The translations under genes and the position numbers were made by a program. A DNA stretch of 64,000 nucleotides, taken from positions 2,480,001 through 2,544,000 of the forward strand of contig NZ_PKFQ01000001.1 of NCBI RefSeq assembly GCF_002939475.1. Reading direction: 5' to 3'. The notes under the pieces are model-generated. The model ran no database searches. It saw only the letters and a program-made list of their open reading frames with translations, and had not been told where the DNA came from. Positions 27,005 through 35,790 of this stretch are shown here, piece by piece; the first letter of the stretch is position 1; every line of letters starts with the position of its first letter. The DNA comes from Streptomyces cinnamoneus. GTDB lineage: Bacteria; Actinomycetota; Actinomycetes; Streptomycetales; Streptomycetaceae.

Positions 27005-29155
27005 CTACATGCCGGGCACGAACTGCATGAGCAGGTCGATGGCCTTGATGCCGGCGAACGGCGCCACCAGGCCGCCCAGCCCGTACACGCTGAGGTTGCG
27101 GCGCAACAGCGCGTGAGCGGAGGAGGGCACGTAGCGGACGCCGCGCAGGGCGAGGGGGATGAGGGCGACGATGACCAGGGCGTTGAAGACGATCGCCGAG
27201 GCGATGGCGGAGGTCGGGCTGTGCAGGCCCATGACGTTGAGCTTCTCCAGGCCCTCGTAGCCGGCGACGCCGCCGAACATGGCGGGGACGATGGCGAAGT
27301 ACTTGGCGACGTCGTTGCAGATGGAGAAGGTCGTCAGCGCGCCGCGCGTGATCAGCAGCTGCTTGCCGACCTCGACGATCTCGACGAGCTTGGTGGGGCT
27401 GGAGTCCAGGTCCACCATGTTCCCGGCCTCCTTGGCGGCCGCGGTGCCGGTGTTCATGGCGACGCCGACGTCCGCCTGGGCGAGGGCCGGGGCGTCGTTG
27501 GTGCCGTCACCGGTCATGGCGACGAGCTTGCCGCCGGCCTGTTCCTCCTTGATGCGGGCCAGCTTGGCCTCGGGCGTGGCCTCGGCCAGGTAGTCGTCGA
27601 CGCCGGCCTCGGCGGCGACGGCCTTGGCGGTGAGCGGGTTGTCGCCGGTGACCATGACGGTCTTGATGCCCATGGCGCGCAGCGCGGCGAAGCGCTCCGC
27701 GATGCCCGGCTTGACGACGTCCTTGAGGTGGACGGCGCCCAGCACCCGGGCCCCGTCCGGGTCCTCGACGGCGACGAGCAGGGGCGTGCCGCCGCTCGCG
27801 GCGATGGTGTCGCAGATCCAGCCGGCCTCGGCCGGCACCGGGCCGCCCCGCCGGGTGACCCACTGGGCGACCGCGCTGCCTGCGCCCTTGCGGATGCGGC
27901 AGAACTCGCCTTCGAAGGCGAAGTCGACCCCGCTCATCCGCGTCTCGGCCGAGAAGGGCACGAAGCGGCCGTGTGCGAACTCCCCGGGGTGGTGCTGGAC
28001 GCCGTACCGCCGGGCGAGCTCGACGACGGACCGACCCTCGGGGGTGTCGTCGGCGAGCGAGGACAGCTGGGCGGCGTCGGCGAGGAGTTCGGGCGTGACG
28101 CCCTGGACCGGGACGAAGGAGGCCGCCTGCCGGTCGCCGAGCGTGATCGTGCCGGTCTTGTCGAGGAGCAGGGTGTCGACGTCGCCGGCGGCCTCCACGG
28201 CCCGGCCGGAGAGGGCGATGACGTTGCGCTGGACGAGCCGGTCCATGCCGGCGATGCCGATGGCGGAGAGCAGTGCTCCGATGGTGGTCGGGATCAGGGT
28301 GACCAGCAGGGCGACGAGCACGGTGATGCTCTGCGGGGCGCCCGCCCAGCTCGCCATGGGCTGGAGCGAGACCACGGCGAGGAGGAAGACGACGGTCAGC
28401 GCGGCGAGCAGGATGTTGAGCGCGAGCTCGTTCGGGGTCTTCTGCCGGCTGGTGCCCTCGACCAGGGAGATCATGCGGTCGAGGAAGCTGTTGCCGGGGC
28501 GCGAGGTGATCCGCACGACGATCCGGTCGGAGAGCACCCGGGTGCCGCCGGTGACGCTGGAACGGTCGCCTCCGGACTCCCGGAGGACCGGCGCGGACTC
28601 GCCCGTGACGGCCGACTCGTCGACGGCCGCGATCCCTTCGACGACCTCGCCGTCACCGGGGACGGTCTCACCCGCCTCGACGACCACGACGTCGTGCGGC
28701 CGCAGGTCGCCGGCCGGCACCCGCTCCTCCACCCACGCGCGGTGGTCCAGGCCCACCCGCCAGGTGCGCAGCCTGCGGGCGACGGTGCCGGCGCGCGTGC
28801 GGCGCAGGGTGTCGGCCTGGGCCTTGCCGCGTCCCTCGGCGACGGCCTCGGCCAGGTTGGCGAAGACGACGGTCAGCCAGAGCCAGACACTGATGAGCCA
28901 GGCGAAGACCGAGGGGGCGAGGATCGCGGAGAGCGTGGTGAGGACCGAGCCGGTCTCGACGACGAACAGCACCGGGTGCTTGACCATCACCCTCGGGTGC
29001 AGCTTGCGGACCGCGTCCGGGAAGGAGGCGATCAGCTGCCGGGGCTCGACGACCCCGCCGCCCACGCGGCGGTGCCGGCGCCGTCCGCCGCCCGGGGCCG
29101 ACGGACGTGGGCGGACGGCCTGTTCTGGGTGCTGTTCGGGAGCCAGGTGCAGCAT
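27005..29155 (-). CDS. kdpB: KdpB-type potassium-transporting P-type ATPase subunit
   Basis: 716-residue P-type ATPase of the KdpB class. It has the actuator motif AVTGESAPV near residue 183, the KdpB-specific membrane segment [23 protein letters not shown] near 284, phosphorylation site DKTGTITLG (Asp332), KGAGS nucleotide-binding region near 440 and [21 protein letters not shown] near 565. All catalytic motifs are intact. KdpB normally works only in a complex with the channel subunit KdpA and with KdpC, encoded as kdp(F)ABC; neither kdpA nor kdpC is adjacent, and the flanking genes are unrelated. The N-terminal 35 residues are Arg/Pro-rich and the ATG 29155 ribosome site is weak, so the start is uncertain. 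Confidence 0.9.
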   Translation of the reverse strand: MLHLAPEQHPEQAVRPRPSAPGGGRRRHRRVGGGVVEPRQLIASFPDAVRKLHPRVMVKHPVLFVVETGSVLTTLSAILAPSVFAWLISVWLWLTVVFANLAEAVAEGRGKAQADTLRRTRAGTVARRLRTWRVGLDHRAWVEERVPAGDLRPHDVVVVEAGETVPGDGEVVEGIAAVDESAVTGESAPVLRESGGDRSSVTGGTRVLSDRIVVRITSRPGNSFLDRMISLVEGTSRQKTPNELALNILLAALTVVFLLAVVSLQPMASWAGAPQSITVLVALLVTLIPTTIGALLSAIGIAGMDRLVQRNVIALSGRAVEAAGDVDTLLLDKTGTITLGDRQAASFVPVQGVTPELLADAAQLSSLADDTPEGRSVVELARRYGVQHHPGEFAHGRFVPFSAETRMSGVDFAFEGEFCRIRKGAGSAVAQWVTRRGGPVPAEAGWICDTIAASGGTPLLVAVEDPDGARVLGAVHLKDVVKPGIAERFAALRAMGIKTVMVTGDNPLTAKAVAAEAGVDDYLAEATPEAKLARIKEEQAGGKLVAMTGDGTNDAPALAQADVGVAMNTGTAAAKEAGNMVDLDSSPTKLVEIVEVGKQLLITRGALTTFSICNDVAKYFAIVPAMFGGVAGYEGLEKLNVMGLHSPTSAIASAIVFNALVIVALIPLALRGVRYVPSSAHALLRRNLSVYGLGGLVAPFAGIKAIDLLMQFVPGM

Positions 29156-29317
29156 CAGCGGAGTGGCCTTCGACGGTCGGCGGAGGTGGAACGATCACCT
29201 CAGCCAACCGTCTCGGCACGCTCCGTGACGGTTCCCTTACGAGCCCTTGTCGGGGGACGGGCCTGGCCTGACGCGCTCTTTACGGCGCGAGCGGGCCCCA
29301 CCCGCCCCGGACGGGCC

Positions 29318-30289
29318 TCAGCCGCGGGCGGCCGCGATCTGCCGGGACATGATCGTCGTCAGCTCGTACGCCGCGTGCGAGGCCGCCACGGACGTGATCT
29401 CCGCGTGGTCGTACGCGGGGGCGACCTCGACCAGGTCGGCGGAGACGAGGTTGCAGGAGGACAGGCCGCGGATGATCTCCAGCAGCTCACGGGAGGTCAG
29501 GCCGCCCGCCTCCGGCGTGCCGGTGCCGGGCGCGTGGGCCGGGTCCAGGACGTCGATGTCGATGGAGATGTACAGCGGGCGGTCGCCGACGCGCTGGCGC
29601 AGCTGGTCGGCGATCTCGTCGACGCCGCGCCGCATGACGTCGGCGGAGGTGACGATGCCGAAGCCCATCTTCTCGTCGTCGGTGAGGTCCTTCTTGCCGT
29701 ACAGCGGGCCGCGCGTGCCGACGTGGGACAGCGCCTCGGTGTCGAGGATGCCCTCCTCCACGGCCCGGCGGAACGGCGTGCCGTGGGTGTACTCGGCGCC
29801 GAAGTAGGTGTCCCAGGTGTCCAGGTGCGCGTCGAAGTGCAGCAGGGCGACGGGGCCGTGCTTCTTGGCGACCGAGCGCAGCAGCGGCAGCGCGATGGTG
29901 TGGTCGCCGCCGAGCGTCATCAGGCGGGCGCCGGTGCCGAGGAGGTCGTCGGCCGCCGCCTCGACGGTCTCCACGGCCTCGTCGATGTTGAACGGGTTCG
30001 CGGCGATGTCGCCCGCGTCCGCGACCTGTGCGAGGGCGAACGGGGAGGCGTCCTGGGCCGGGTTGTACGGGCGCAGGAGGCGGGAGGCCTCACGGATGGC
30101 GTTGCCGCCGAAGCGGGCGCCCGGACGGTAGGAGACGCCGGTGTCGAAGGGCACGCCGACGACGGCGACGTCGGTGGTGCCGACCTCGTCGAGGCGGGGC
30201 AGCCGGGCGAAGGTCGCCGGGCCGGCGTAGCGCGGGATGCGGGAGGAGTCGACGGGGCCGCGCGGTTCACGGGGGGCGGGGGTGCTCAT
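29318..30289 (-). CDS. speB: Agmatinase / ureohydrolase family protein
   Basis: 323-residue ureohydrolase. The binuclear manganese motifs are [12 protein letters not shown] near residue 135, [12 protein letters not shown] near 157 and [20 protein letters not shown] near 244. The family splits agmatine (to putrescine and urea), guanidinobutyrate or related guanidino compounds; actinobacterial members are often guanidinobutyrases, so the substrate is not settled. ATG 30289 follows GAGAGG. It is transcribed alone, divergent from the phosphatase-like gene. Confidence 0.87.
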   Translation of the reverse strand: MSTPAPREPRGPVDSSRIPRYAGPATFARLPRLDEVGTTDVAVVGVPFDTGVSYRPGARFGGNAIREASRLLRPYNPAQDASPFALAQVADAGDIAANPFNIDEAVETVEAAADDLLGTGARLMTLGGDHTIALPLLRSVAKKHGPVALLHFDAHLDTWDTYFGAEYTHGTPFRRAVEEGILDTEALSHVGTRGPLYGKKDLTDDEKMGFGIVTSADVMRRGVDEIADQLRQRVGDRPLYISIDIDVLDPAHAPGTGTPEAGGLTSRELLEIIRGLSSCNLVSADLVEVAPAYDHAEITSVAASHAAYELTTIMSRQIAAARG

Positions 30290-30473
30290 GCTCGGAGCCT
30301 CTCGGATCACGGACGGGCGCCGACGGATCACGGTCGCGTCAACGTCGGAGCGGGTGGGGTGGACGTACCGAGGGTAGGCAGGTAGGGGGAATCCGCACAT
30401 GTACGAACTGAAGGGTGCGGCTTCGCCATATGGACAGGACGTCCATCGCGTGATCCCGGGGGAGAATGAGGGC

Positions 30474-31265
30474 ATGCCGATACCACCCAGCCGTACCGAA
30501 CTGATCGATCACCTCGTCCGTACGCGCATCGCGGGGAATGTCGCCACTCCCCGCGAGAACAACCTCGACCACTACCGCAGGCTCTCCCAGGGGGACCGGA
30601 ACTTCTGGTTCGGCCTGGAGCTCGGCGACCGCTGGACGGACGAGCAGGACGTCCTGGCCGTCATGGCCGAGCGCTGCGGTGTCAGTGACGACCTCGGCCA
30701 CCGCGCGGGGCAGGACACGATCGACCCCGGCCTGACGGTGGCGGCGCTGGAGCGGGCCGCCGCCTTCCTGCGCAAGGCGGCCGAGGGCGGGCAGCGGGTG
30801 CTGTTCGCGACCGGGCACCCGGGGGGCCTGCTGGACGTGCACCGTGCGACGGCGGCAGCTCTGCGGACGGCGGGATGCGAGATCGTCTCCATCCCCAGCG
30901 GGCTGCGCGCCGACGAGGGCTCGGTCTACCAGGTGGCGGACGTGGCCGTGTACGAGCGCGGGGCGACGCTGTGGCACACCCACTCCCCCGCCCCCATGGC
31001 CGCGATCCTCGACGGCCTGGCGGCCCTGGGCCGCCCGCTGCCGGACCTCGTGGTGGCCGACCACGGCTGGGCGGGCTGCGCGGCGCAGCGCGGCATCGAC
31101 GCCGTGGGCTACGCGGACTCCAACGACCCCGCGCTCTTCCTCGCCGAGGCCGAGGGCACGCTCCAGGTGACGGTGCCGCTGGACGACCACGTCGCCGACC
31201 CGCGCTTCTACGAACCGATGACGGCGTATCTGCTGGACGCGGCGGGACTGGCGGTCACGGCCTAG
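30474..31265 (+). CDS. Phosphatase-like conserved protein
   Basis: 263-residue soluble protein conserved in Streptomyces and often annotated simply as phosphatase. It contains [25 protein letters not shown] at the N-terminus, [17 protein letters not shown] near residue 108, [17 protein letters not shown] near 163, [28 protein letters not shown] near 190 and a C-terminal [13 protein letters not shown]. The histidine/aspartate-rich loops suggest a metal-dependent hydrolase, but I do not recognise a defined catalytic family. GGGGGAGAATGAGGGC precedes ATG 30474. The TAG stop (31263-31265) lies inside the CTAG at which a mobile element begins, so the gene is intact. Confidence 0.65.
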   Translation: MPIPPSRTELIDHLVRTRIAGNVATPRENNLDHYRRLSQGDRNFWFGLELGDRWTDEQDVLAVMAERCGVSDDLGHRAGQDTIDPGLTVAALERAAAFLRKAAEGGQRVLFATGHPGGLLDVHRATAAALRTAGCEIVSIPSGLRADEGSVYQVADVAVYERGATLWHTHSPAPMAAILDGLAALGRPLPDLVVADHGWAGCAAQRGIDAVGYADSNDPALFLAEAEGTLQVTVPLDDHVADPRFYEPMTAYLLDAAGLAVTA

Positions 31266-31412
31266 TGACCTGAGTCGGAGATTCTTCGTTAGATCGCGAG
31301 CCTTCGACGGGCCTCTGCTTCTCGGACGGGCCCGGCACTACCGAGGATAGGGCCGCCGCATCGGAGTCAGCGACATCGGACGGAACTACCAAAAGATCTC
31401 TGACTCAGGTCA
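31266..31412. mobile_element. 147-bp MITE-like non-autonomous element
   Basis: The element begins TGACCTGAGTCGGAGAT and ends with the inverted complement of TGACCTGAGTCAGAGAT (17-bp inverted repeats, one mismatch). It is flanked by CTAG at 31262-31265 and 31413-31416, a 4-bp target duplication. It has no coding capacity. An internal imperfect dyad makes the whole unit foldable. The mobilising transposase is unknown; an IS5-like element with CTAG target preference is plausible. Confidence 0.7.
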
Positions 31413-31416
31413 CTAG

Positions 31417-32798
31417 TAGTGCTTTGTTAGGTGGCCCTTGTCGTGGTGGGTGGGCGGTAGTTCGCTGGCTGTATGAGGGCTGGGGAGCTTGCCGCGGTGC
31501 GGGGCCGGTTAGAGGAGTTCGTGTCGGATGTGTTCGCGCCGTTGGTGCGGCGGGATCAGCGGGCGAAGGGCGGGTTGTATCTGCGGGGGCTGCTGCTGGA
31601 CGGCCGCAGGAAGTCGATGCAGCCGATGGCTGAGCGGCTTGGTGTCGATCATCAGCAGCTGCAGCAGTTCATGACGTCTTCGACCTGGCAGGTCGAGCAG
31701 GTGCGGGCCCGGCTGGCGTGGAGGGCTGTGGCCGTGGTCCGGCCGCAGGTATGGGTGGTGGACGACACCGGTTTCCCCAAGGACGGCCGTTTCTCGCCCG
31801 GGGTCGCCCGGCAGTACTCCGGCACTTTAGGCAAGGTCGGCAACTGCCAGATCGGTGTCAGCGTCCATGCCGCCTCCGGGGAGGCCTCGTGCCCGCTGTC
31901 CTGGCGCCTGTTCCTGCCCGCTGCCTGGGACGGTCCCGACGCGCAGGTCCGCAGGCAGGCCTGCCGGATCCCCGGCAGCGAGCGTCACCGGGCCAAGTGG
32001 CAGCTGGCCCTGGACATGCTCGACGAACTCGCCGGCTGCGGGCTGCGGCCTGCTGCCCTGGTCGCGGACACCGGCTACGGCGCGAACGCCGATTTCCGTC
32101 ACGGTCTGGACGAACGCGGCCTGGCCTGGGTACTCCAGGTCAAGGGCGAGATGACCGCCCACGGCCAGGACGCGGTGCCGCACCAGCGTGAATACGGCGG
32201 GCTCGGCCCCAGGCCACTGCCCCGCTATCGCACCCGGCCGGTGTCATTGCGCGAGCATGTGCTGGCCGCAGGTCGCAGCCGTGGGCGGACCGTGACCTGG
32301 CGCAAGGGATCGAAAGCGGCAATGAGCTCGCATTTCGTGTTCCTGCGCGTCCGGCTCGCGGGCCGTCGCCCGAAGCCGGCTGCCGACGGCACCATCCCCT
32401 TGTCCTGGCTGATCGCCCAATGGCCCGAGGGCGAAAGCGAACCAGTGAAGTACTGGATCTCGAACCTGCCGGCCGACCTCCCCGCCAAGGATCTGATCCG
32501 TCTGGCGAAAGCCCGGTGGCGGATCGAGCATGACTACCGCGAGCTGAAAACAGCCCTGGGCCTGGACCACTTCGAGGGCCGCTCGTTCGCCGGCTGGCAC
32601 CGGCACGTCACCCTCGTCACTGCCGCCCATCTGTTCCTGACCGAACAGCGGACACACCCAAAAGCCCCTGCCAGGGCCTGACCCTCTACCAGGCCCTGGA
32701 CCTCCTCCAGCAGCTCATCGCCACCTGGACCGGAACCTGCCCCACCTGCCGACAGACCGTCCCATGGCAGCCCTACGACACCACCTAACAAAGCACTA
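31417..32798 (+). mobile_element. IS701-family insertion sequence, 1382 bp
   Basis: Perfect 18-bp terminal inverted repeats (TAGTGCTTTGTTAGGTGG at 31417-31434; complement at 32781-32798) are flanked by CTAG at 31413-31416 and 32799-32802, the YTAG-type 4-bp duplication usual for IS701. It contains one transposase gene. It is directly joined to the MITE-like element, sharing the middle CTAG. Intact ends and identical repeats suggest recent insertion. Confidence 0.9.
31473..32681 (+). CDS. IS701-family transposase (DDE), possibly shortened C-terminus
   Basis: 402-residue DDE transposase of the IS701 / DDE_5 type. Motifs: VWVVDDTGFPKDGRFSPGVARQYSGTLGK near residue 91 (first Asp), ALVADTGYGANADFRHGL near 195 (second Asp) and ARWRIEHDYRELKTALGLDHFEGRS near 346 (Glu, YREL signature). 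The frame stops at PKAPARA. A further reading frame, one base back, continues from 32666 to a TAA at 32786 inside the right inverted repeat and encodes a sensible tail (LTLYQALDLLQQLIATW, CPTCRQTVPWQPYD). So either a -1 frameshift at the AAAAGCCCC tract extends the protein or the copy has a small indel. The DDE core is complete. Confidence 0.88.
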   Translation: MRAGELAAVRGRLEEFVSDVFAPLVRRDQRAKGGLYLRGLLLDGRRKSMQPMAERLGVDHQQLQQFMTSSTWQVEQVRARLAWRAVAVVRPQVWVVDDTGFPKDGRFSPGVARQYSGTLGKVGNCQIGVSVHAASGEASCPLSWRLFLPAAWDGPDAQVRRQACRIPGSERHRAKWQLALDMLDELAGCGLRPAALVADTGYGANADFRHGLDERGLAWVLQVKGEMTAHGQDAVPHQREYGGLGPRPLPRYRTRPVSLREHVLAAGRSRGRTVTWRKGSKAAMSSHFVFLRVRLAGRRPKPAADGTIPLSWLIAQWPEGESEPVKYWISNLPADLPAKDLIRLAKARWRIEHDYRELKTALGLDHFEGRSFAGWHRHVTLVTAAHLFLTEQRTHPKAPARA

Positions 32799-32838
32799 CT
32801 AGGGCCTGTCCGGCGGATCTTCGTCATGCGGCACCACG

Positions 32839-32855
32839 GCGCCCCTACGGGGCGC
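32839..32855 (-). terminator. Hairpin after the GEGAA-repeat gene
   Basis: GCGCCCC, loop TAC, GGGGCGC, starting at the base after the stop codon of the leftward membrane-protein gene. It is a 7-bp stem with no T-run. Confidence 0.5.
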
Positions 32856-34184
32856 TCAGCGCGTGCCCGTGAGGCTGTACTGGCCGTCCAGGGTCAGGGT
32901 GAGGGTGTAGGAGGGCGACCCGGTCGTACCGTTGGCGATGTTCCCGCTGATCGTGTACGGCCCGGTCCGGGTATTGCCGCCGGGGCTGGTGTCGGTGTCC
33001 GTCGTCGTGCCCGAACCCTGGACGGTGCCGTCCTGGAGCAGCTTCGCGTCCATCGGTCCCAGCGTCTCGTTCACGGTGCTGGCCACCCCGGTGAACGCCG
33101 GGGTGTAGTTCACCTCGGTGAGGGTGACGGTGATGTGCCCGGCCTCGTCGGGGCCCGGTCCGGAGGGATCGGACTGCTTGGTGATCGTCACGAAGCACTC
33201 GGGTTGTTCGCAACGAGCACCGTTCAGGGTGCCGTTGTACGTCCCGTTGACGTCGAAGCTCGTGGGAGCGGCGGGCTGCGGGTTCGACGGGGTGGACGGG
33301 TTCGACGGCTGGGGCGACGAGGGGTTCCCCGGCGCGGGGTTGCCGGGCTGCTGCGGGGCCGGGGCGGACGGCGGGTGCGCAGGCGCCTCCTGGTGGGTGC
33401 GGTTCCAGAGGTAGACCGCCCCGCCGGCGAGCGCCAGGATGATCACGCCGCCCGTGAGCAGTGAGCCGAGGCCGAGCCCCGCGATGCCGCCCACGCCCTC
33501 GGCGGCGGCCGCACCGCCCACGGCTTCGCCTGCCGCGACGGCCTCGCCCGCGGCGATGCCTTCGCCGACGGCGACGCCTTCGCCCACGGCGACGCCCTCA
33601 CCGACTGCGGCGCCCTCACCGACTGCGGCGCCCTCACCAAGGGCGGCGCCCTCACCAAGGGCGGCTCCTTCGCCCGCCGCGGCGCCCTCACCGAGTGCGG
33701 CCCCCTCGCCTGCAGCGGCTCCTTCGCCGGCTGCCGCGCCGGGGGCGGTCGCGCCCGGTGCGATCGTCGCCGCGTCGGCACCGGCGGCGGGGGCCGCCGT
33801 CGCCACGCGGCCGGCGGCGACGCGGGCAGCGGTTCCCAGGCCGCCGACCTTGGTGGCGTTGTCTTGCAGGAACGCGGCGATCGCCTGGGGGGACCACTTC
33901 GCCGTGTTGGCGAGGAATTCCTTGAACCCGGCGGCCCCGGCCTCCACGGCGGCATGCAGGTCGGCCTGCGCGGCGGAGAAGGCCTGACGGAGGGACTGCA
34001 GATGCTCCTCGACAGTTTCCTCCAGGGTGGGCCCGTAGTAATCGCCGAGTTGCTTGGTGCCGTTGGCCAGGGCGTCTTCCATCTCCAGCAGGCCCTTGCC
34101 CAGGATCCTCGCGTTGTTCTGCTGCCTGACGATCCACGCCTCGAAGGCGGTCTGCAGGGCCTGGTTCTCTCCCGGTGGAGCCAT
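32856..34184 (-). CDS. Membrane protein with GEGAAx hexapeptide repeats, unknown function
   Basis: 442 residues in five recognisable parts. (1) A helical N-terminus (1-125), rich in Gln/Glu/Lys, possibly coiled coil, with one tryptophan at AFEAWIVRQ and another at TAKWSPQ. (2) Twelve hexapeptides of the form GEGAA(A/L/V), drifting to GEGVAV and GEAVAA, at residues 153-224. (3) One membrane segment, SLLTGGVIILALAGGAVYLW (241-260). (4) A Pro/Asn/Ser linker (265-307). (5) A Thr-rich beta-type C-terminal domain with two cysteines (ARCEQPECF), probably extracellular. There is no signal peptide; topology is inferred as N-in, C-out. I do not recognise the family. It starts 3 bp after the 111-residue gene and lies between two insertion sequences. 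Confidence 0.7.
   Translation of the reverse strand: MAPPGENQALQTAFEAWIVRQQNNARILGKGLLEMEDALANGTKQLGDYYGPTLEETVEEHLQSLRQAFSAAQADLHAAVEAGAAGFKEFLANTAKWSPQAIAAFLQDNATKVGGLGTAARVAAGRVATAAPAAGADAATIAPGATAPGAAAGEGAAAGEGAALGEGAAAGEGAALGEGAALGEGAAVGEGAAVGEGVAVGEGVAVGEGIAAGEAVAAGEAVGGAAAAEGVGGIAGLGLGSLLTGGVIILALAGGAVYLWNRTHQEAPAHPPSAPAPQQPGNPAPGNPSSPQPSNPSTPSNPQPAAPTSFDVNGTYNGTLNGARCEQPECFVTITKQSDPSGPGPDEAGHITVTLTEVNYTPAFTGVASTVNETLGPMDAKLLQDGTVQGSGTTTDTDTSPGGNTRTGPYTISGNIANGTTGSPSYTLTLTLDGQYSLTGTR
33513..33728 (-). repeat. Twelve 18-bp units encoding GEGAAx
   Basis: 216 bp of tandem 18-bp units inside the membrane-protein gene. Neighbouring units are near-identical in pairs (for example, the doubled unit around 33600-33670), showing recent slippage or duplication, so copy number may vary between strains. 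Confidence 0.85.
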
Positions 34185-34187
34185 GGC

Positions 34188-34523
34188 TCAGCCCTCCGCG
34201 GCCGCGGATCCGCCCGCCGCCCGGTCCGCCGGTGGCTCCTGGTCCCGGAAGGAGCCCATGGTGCGGAGCCGGATGCCGTCGTACCAGTACCAGGTCGCAG
34301 TCGACAGATCGAGGAGCAGAGCGCCGTTGTCACGCATGATGAGCCCGGCACGGAACGCCTGGCGACGGAAGGAATCGAAGTCGATGCGCTGTGCCTGCAG
34401 GTCGTCCAGGAGCTGCTGATACGTACCGAGCGAGGTCTTGAGCTGCGACAGCAGCTCGGCTGCGGCCGCCTCCTCGATCTCGGGCAACGCCTCCAGGGGC
34501 CGAGTCGCGTCCGAGTGGTCCAT
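34188..34523 (-). CDS. Small protein partner of the GEGAA-repeat membrane protein, unknown
   Basis: 111-residue soluble protein, no signal peptide. The N-terminal 60 residues are helical and acidic (LPEIEEAAAAELLSQLKTSLGTYQQLLDDLQAQRIDFDSF). The centre holds RAGLIMRDNGALLLDLSTATWYWYDGIRLR, an aromatic motif (WYWYDG), then a charged, Ala-rich tail. I do not recognise the family. The first gene of a two-gene operon: the next ATG lies 3 bp after its stop. An 85-bp AT-poor leader precedes it, ending at the IS5-type element. The helical region may pair with the helical N-terminus of the downstream protein (inference). Confidence 0.65.
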   Translation of the reverse strand: MDHSDATRPLEALPEIEEAAAAELLSQLKTSLGTYQQLLDDLQAQRIDFDSFRRQAFRAGLIMRDNGALLLDLSTATWYWYDGIRLRTMGSFRDQEPPADRAAGGSAAAEG

Positions 34524-34636
34524 ACGCCGCCCCCTTCCGGGAGGGGCCCCGTTTACCAGTCTGCCACTGCCGTGTTATCGGCGGTAGGGAGCTGTGTGCG
34601 GGGGCGGCTGCCCTGGGCCAGAGGCTCGGGGGCTAG

Positions 34637-35547
34637 GTTCTGTCTCTTTGGTTATTGTCGTGCCCAGATGAGGATGGCGGCGAGGTGGAGTGCGGCCTGG
34701 TAGGCGATGGCGAGTTTGTCGCGGCGTGTGGCGATGCCGCGCCATTGCTTGAGGCGGTTGATGCAGCGTTCGACGGTGTTGCGTTGCTTGTAGGCCTCGC
34801 GGTCGAAGCCGGGCGGACGCCACCGAGCCGGCCTCGTCTCAGACGGTGGCCGACCTGGTCGGACGGCTGCGGAATGACCGCTCGGATGCCTCGATGCCGC
34901 AGATGGGTGCGGATGGCTCGTGAAGAATACGCGCGGTCGGCCAGGACGGCGAAGGGCCGTGTCCGGGGTCTGCCCGGCCCGGTGCGGGGCACGCGGATGC
35001 GGGACATCACCGTCTCGAAGGCGGGCGCGTCACCGGCCTGGCCTGCGGTGATGGTGAAGGCCAGGGGGCGTGCGTGACCGTCCGCGGCCAGGTGGACCTT
35101 AGTGCTCAGCCCGCCGCGGGAGCGGCCGAGCGCGTGATCGGCGGGCTCGCCGAAGCAGGCCGCCCCTTTTTGCGGGCTCCAGCAGCGTGCTGGTGGGCTC
35201 GGACGACCGTGGAGCCCACCGACACCGTCCAGTCGATGTCGTCGTCGGCGTCCGCTGCCGCCAGGACAGCGGCGAGGATCATTTCCCAGGTGCCGTCCAC
35301 TGCCCATCGGATCAGCCGCTTGTGAGCGGTCTGGAACGAGCCGAGCTCGTCGGGAAGATCACGCCAGGGCGAACAGGTGCGGTACTTCCACGCGATGGCC
35401 TCAAGGGTGCGGCGGTGGTCCGCCCACCGCCGCCCGCGGACCGGATCGGCCGGCATCAGCGGCTCGATCCGTCCCCACATCGCATCAGTGATCAATAACC
35501 GGACAGATACATCCGATCAACTGACCAACCCATCAAAGAGACACGCG
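34637..35547 (-). mobile_element. IS5-family insertion sequence, about 911 bp, degenerate
   Basis: CTAG at 34633-34636 and 35548-35551 flanks the element. The ends share TGTCTCTTTG (34641-34650; complement near 35534-35543) as imperfect inverted repeats. The length, the two overlapping transposase frames with an A-rich shift site and the CTAG/TA duplication fit the IS427-type group of IS5. The transposase frame is broken. Confidence 0.8.
34652..35495 (-). pseudogene. IS5-family transposase, frameshifted
   Basis: The first frame (35106-35495) encodes MITDAMWGRIEPLMPADPVRGRRWADHRR and ends after VGSTVVRAHQHAAGARKKG. The second frame, reached by a -1 shift at the AAAAAGGGG tract (near 35165), holds the catalytic part STKVHLAADGHARPLAF and AVLADRAYSS. 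Near 34815-34840 the frame is lost again: the expected C-terminus (GFDREAYKQRNTVERCINRLKQW, written here only in part: VERCINRLKQWRG, LAAILIWARQ) reads in the third frame to TAA at 34652. The first shift may be programmed. The second looks like a one-base loss (or two-base gain), so the element is probably inactive on its own. Confidence 0.82.
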
Positions 35548-35790
35548 CTAGCCGTTCCGCCGGGGGCCGCCGTTCCAGCCCCGGACGACCAGCCAGGAGC
35601 CGCCGTAGAGCACGGCGGCTTCTGCGGCTCGCAGGCCCAGTGCCGACACCAGCCTGGGGGCGCCGGTGAGTTCGACGACTTCCGCGTGCCAGAAGAACAG
35701 CAGGACGACGCCGAGGACCATCACGGCCACGCCCCCTGCCATCAGCAGCCCTCTGAGCGCCATGGCCATCGGCGCGCCTTCGCGCGTCAT
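35548..35790 (-). CDS. Small membrane protein, unknown function
   Basis: 80 residues with two predicted membrane helices (GLLMAGGVAVMVLGVVLLFFW at about 14-34 and LRAAEAAVLYGGSWLVVRGW at about 53-72) and a basic tail. ATG 35790 follows GGAGGGGACGCGC. Its TAG stop (35548-35550) is part of the CTAG duplicated by the IS5-type element, so the insertion has left the reading frame intact. It is transcribed leftward, 82 bp after the acyl-CoA thioesterase gene, possibly in the same unit. Function not recognised. Confidence 0.7.
   Translation of the reverse strand: MTREGAPMAMALRGLLMAGGVAVMVLGVVLLFFWHAEVVELTGAPRLVSALGLRAAEAAVLYGGSWLVVRGWNGGPRRNG

Noticed and set aside
29156..29317. c-di-AMP riboswitch or Kdp promoter element upstream of kdpB
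   Set aside because: Only one 7-bp hairpin (AACCGTC/GACGGTT) is visible; the conserved ydaO core is absent.
23258..30385. Very long rightward open frame (over 2300 codons) and similar long frames opposite the iol, recD2 and acyl-CoA genes
   Set aside because: They are antisense frames of real genes, open only because of high GC; composition is Gly/Arg/Ala/Asp-rich with no domains.
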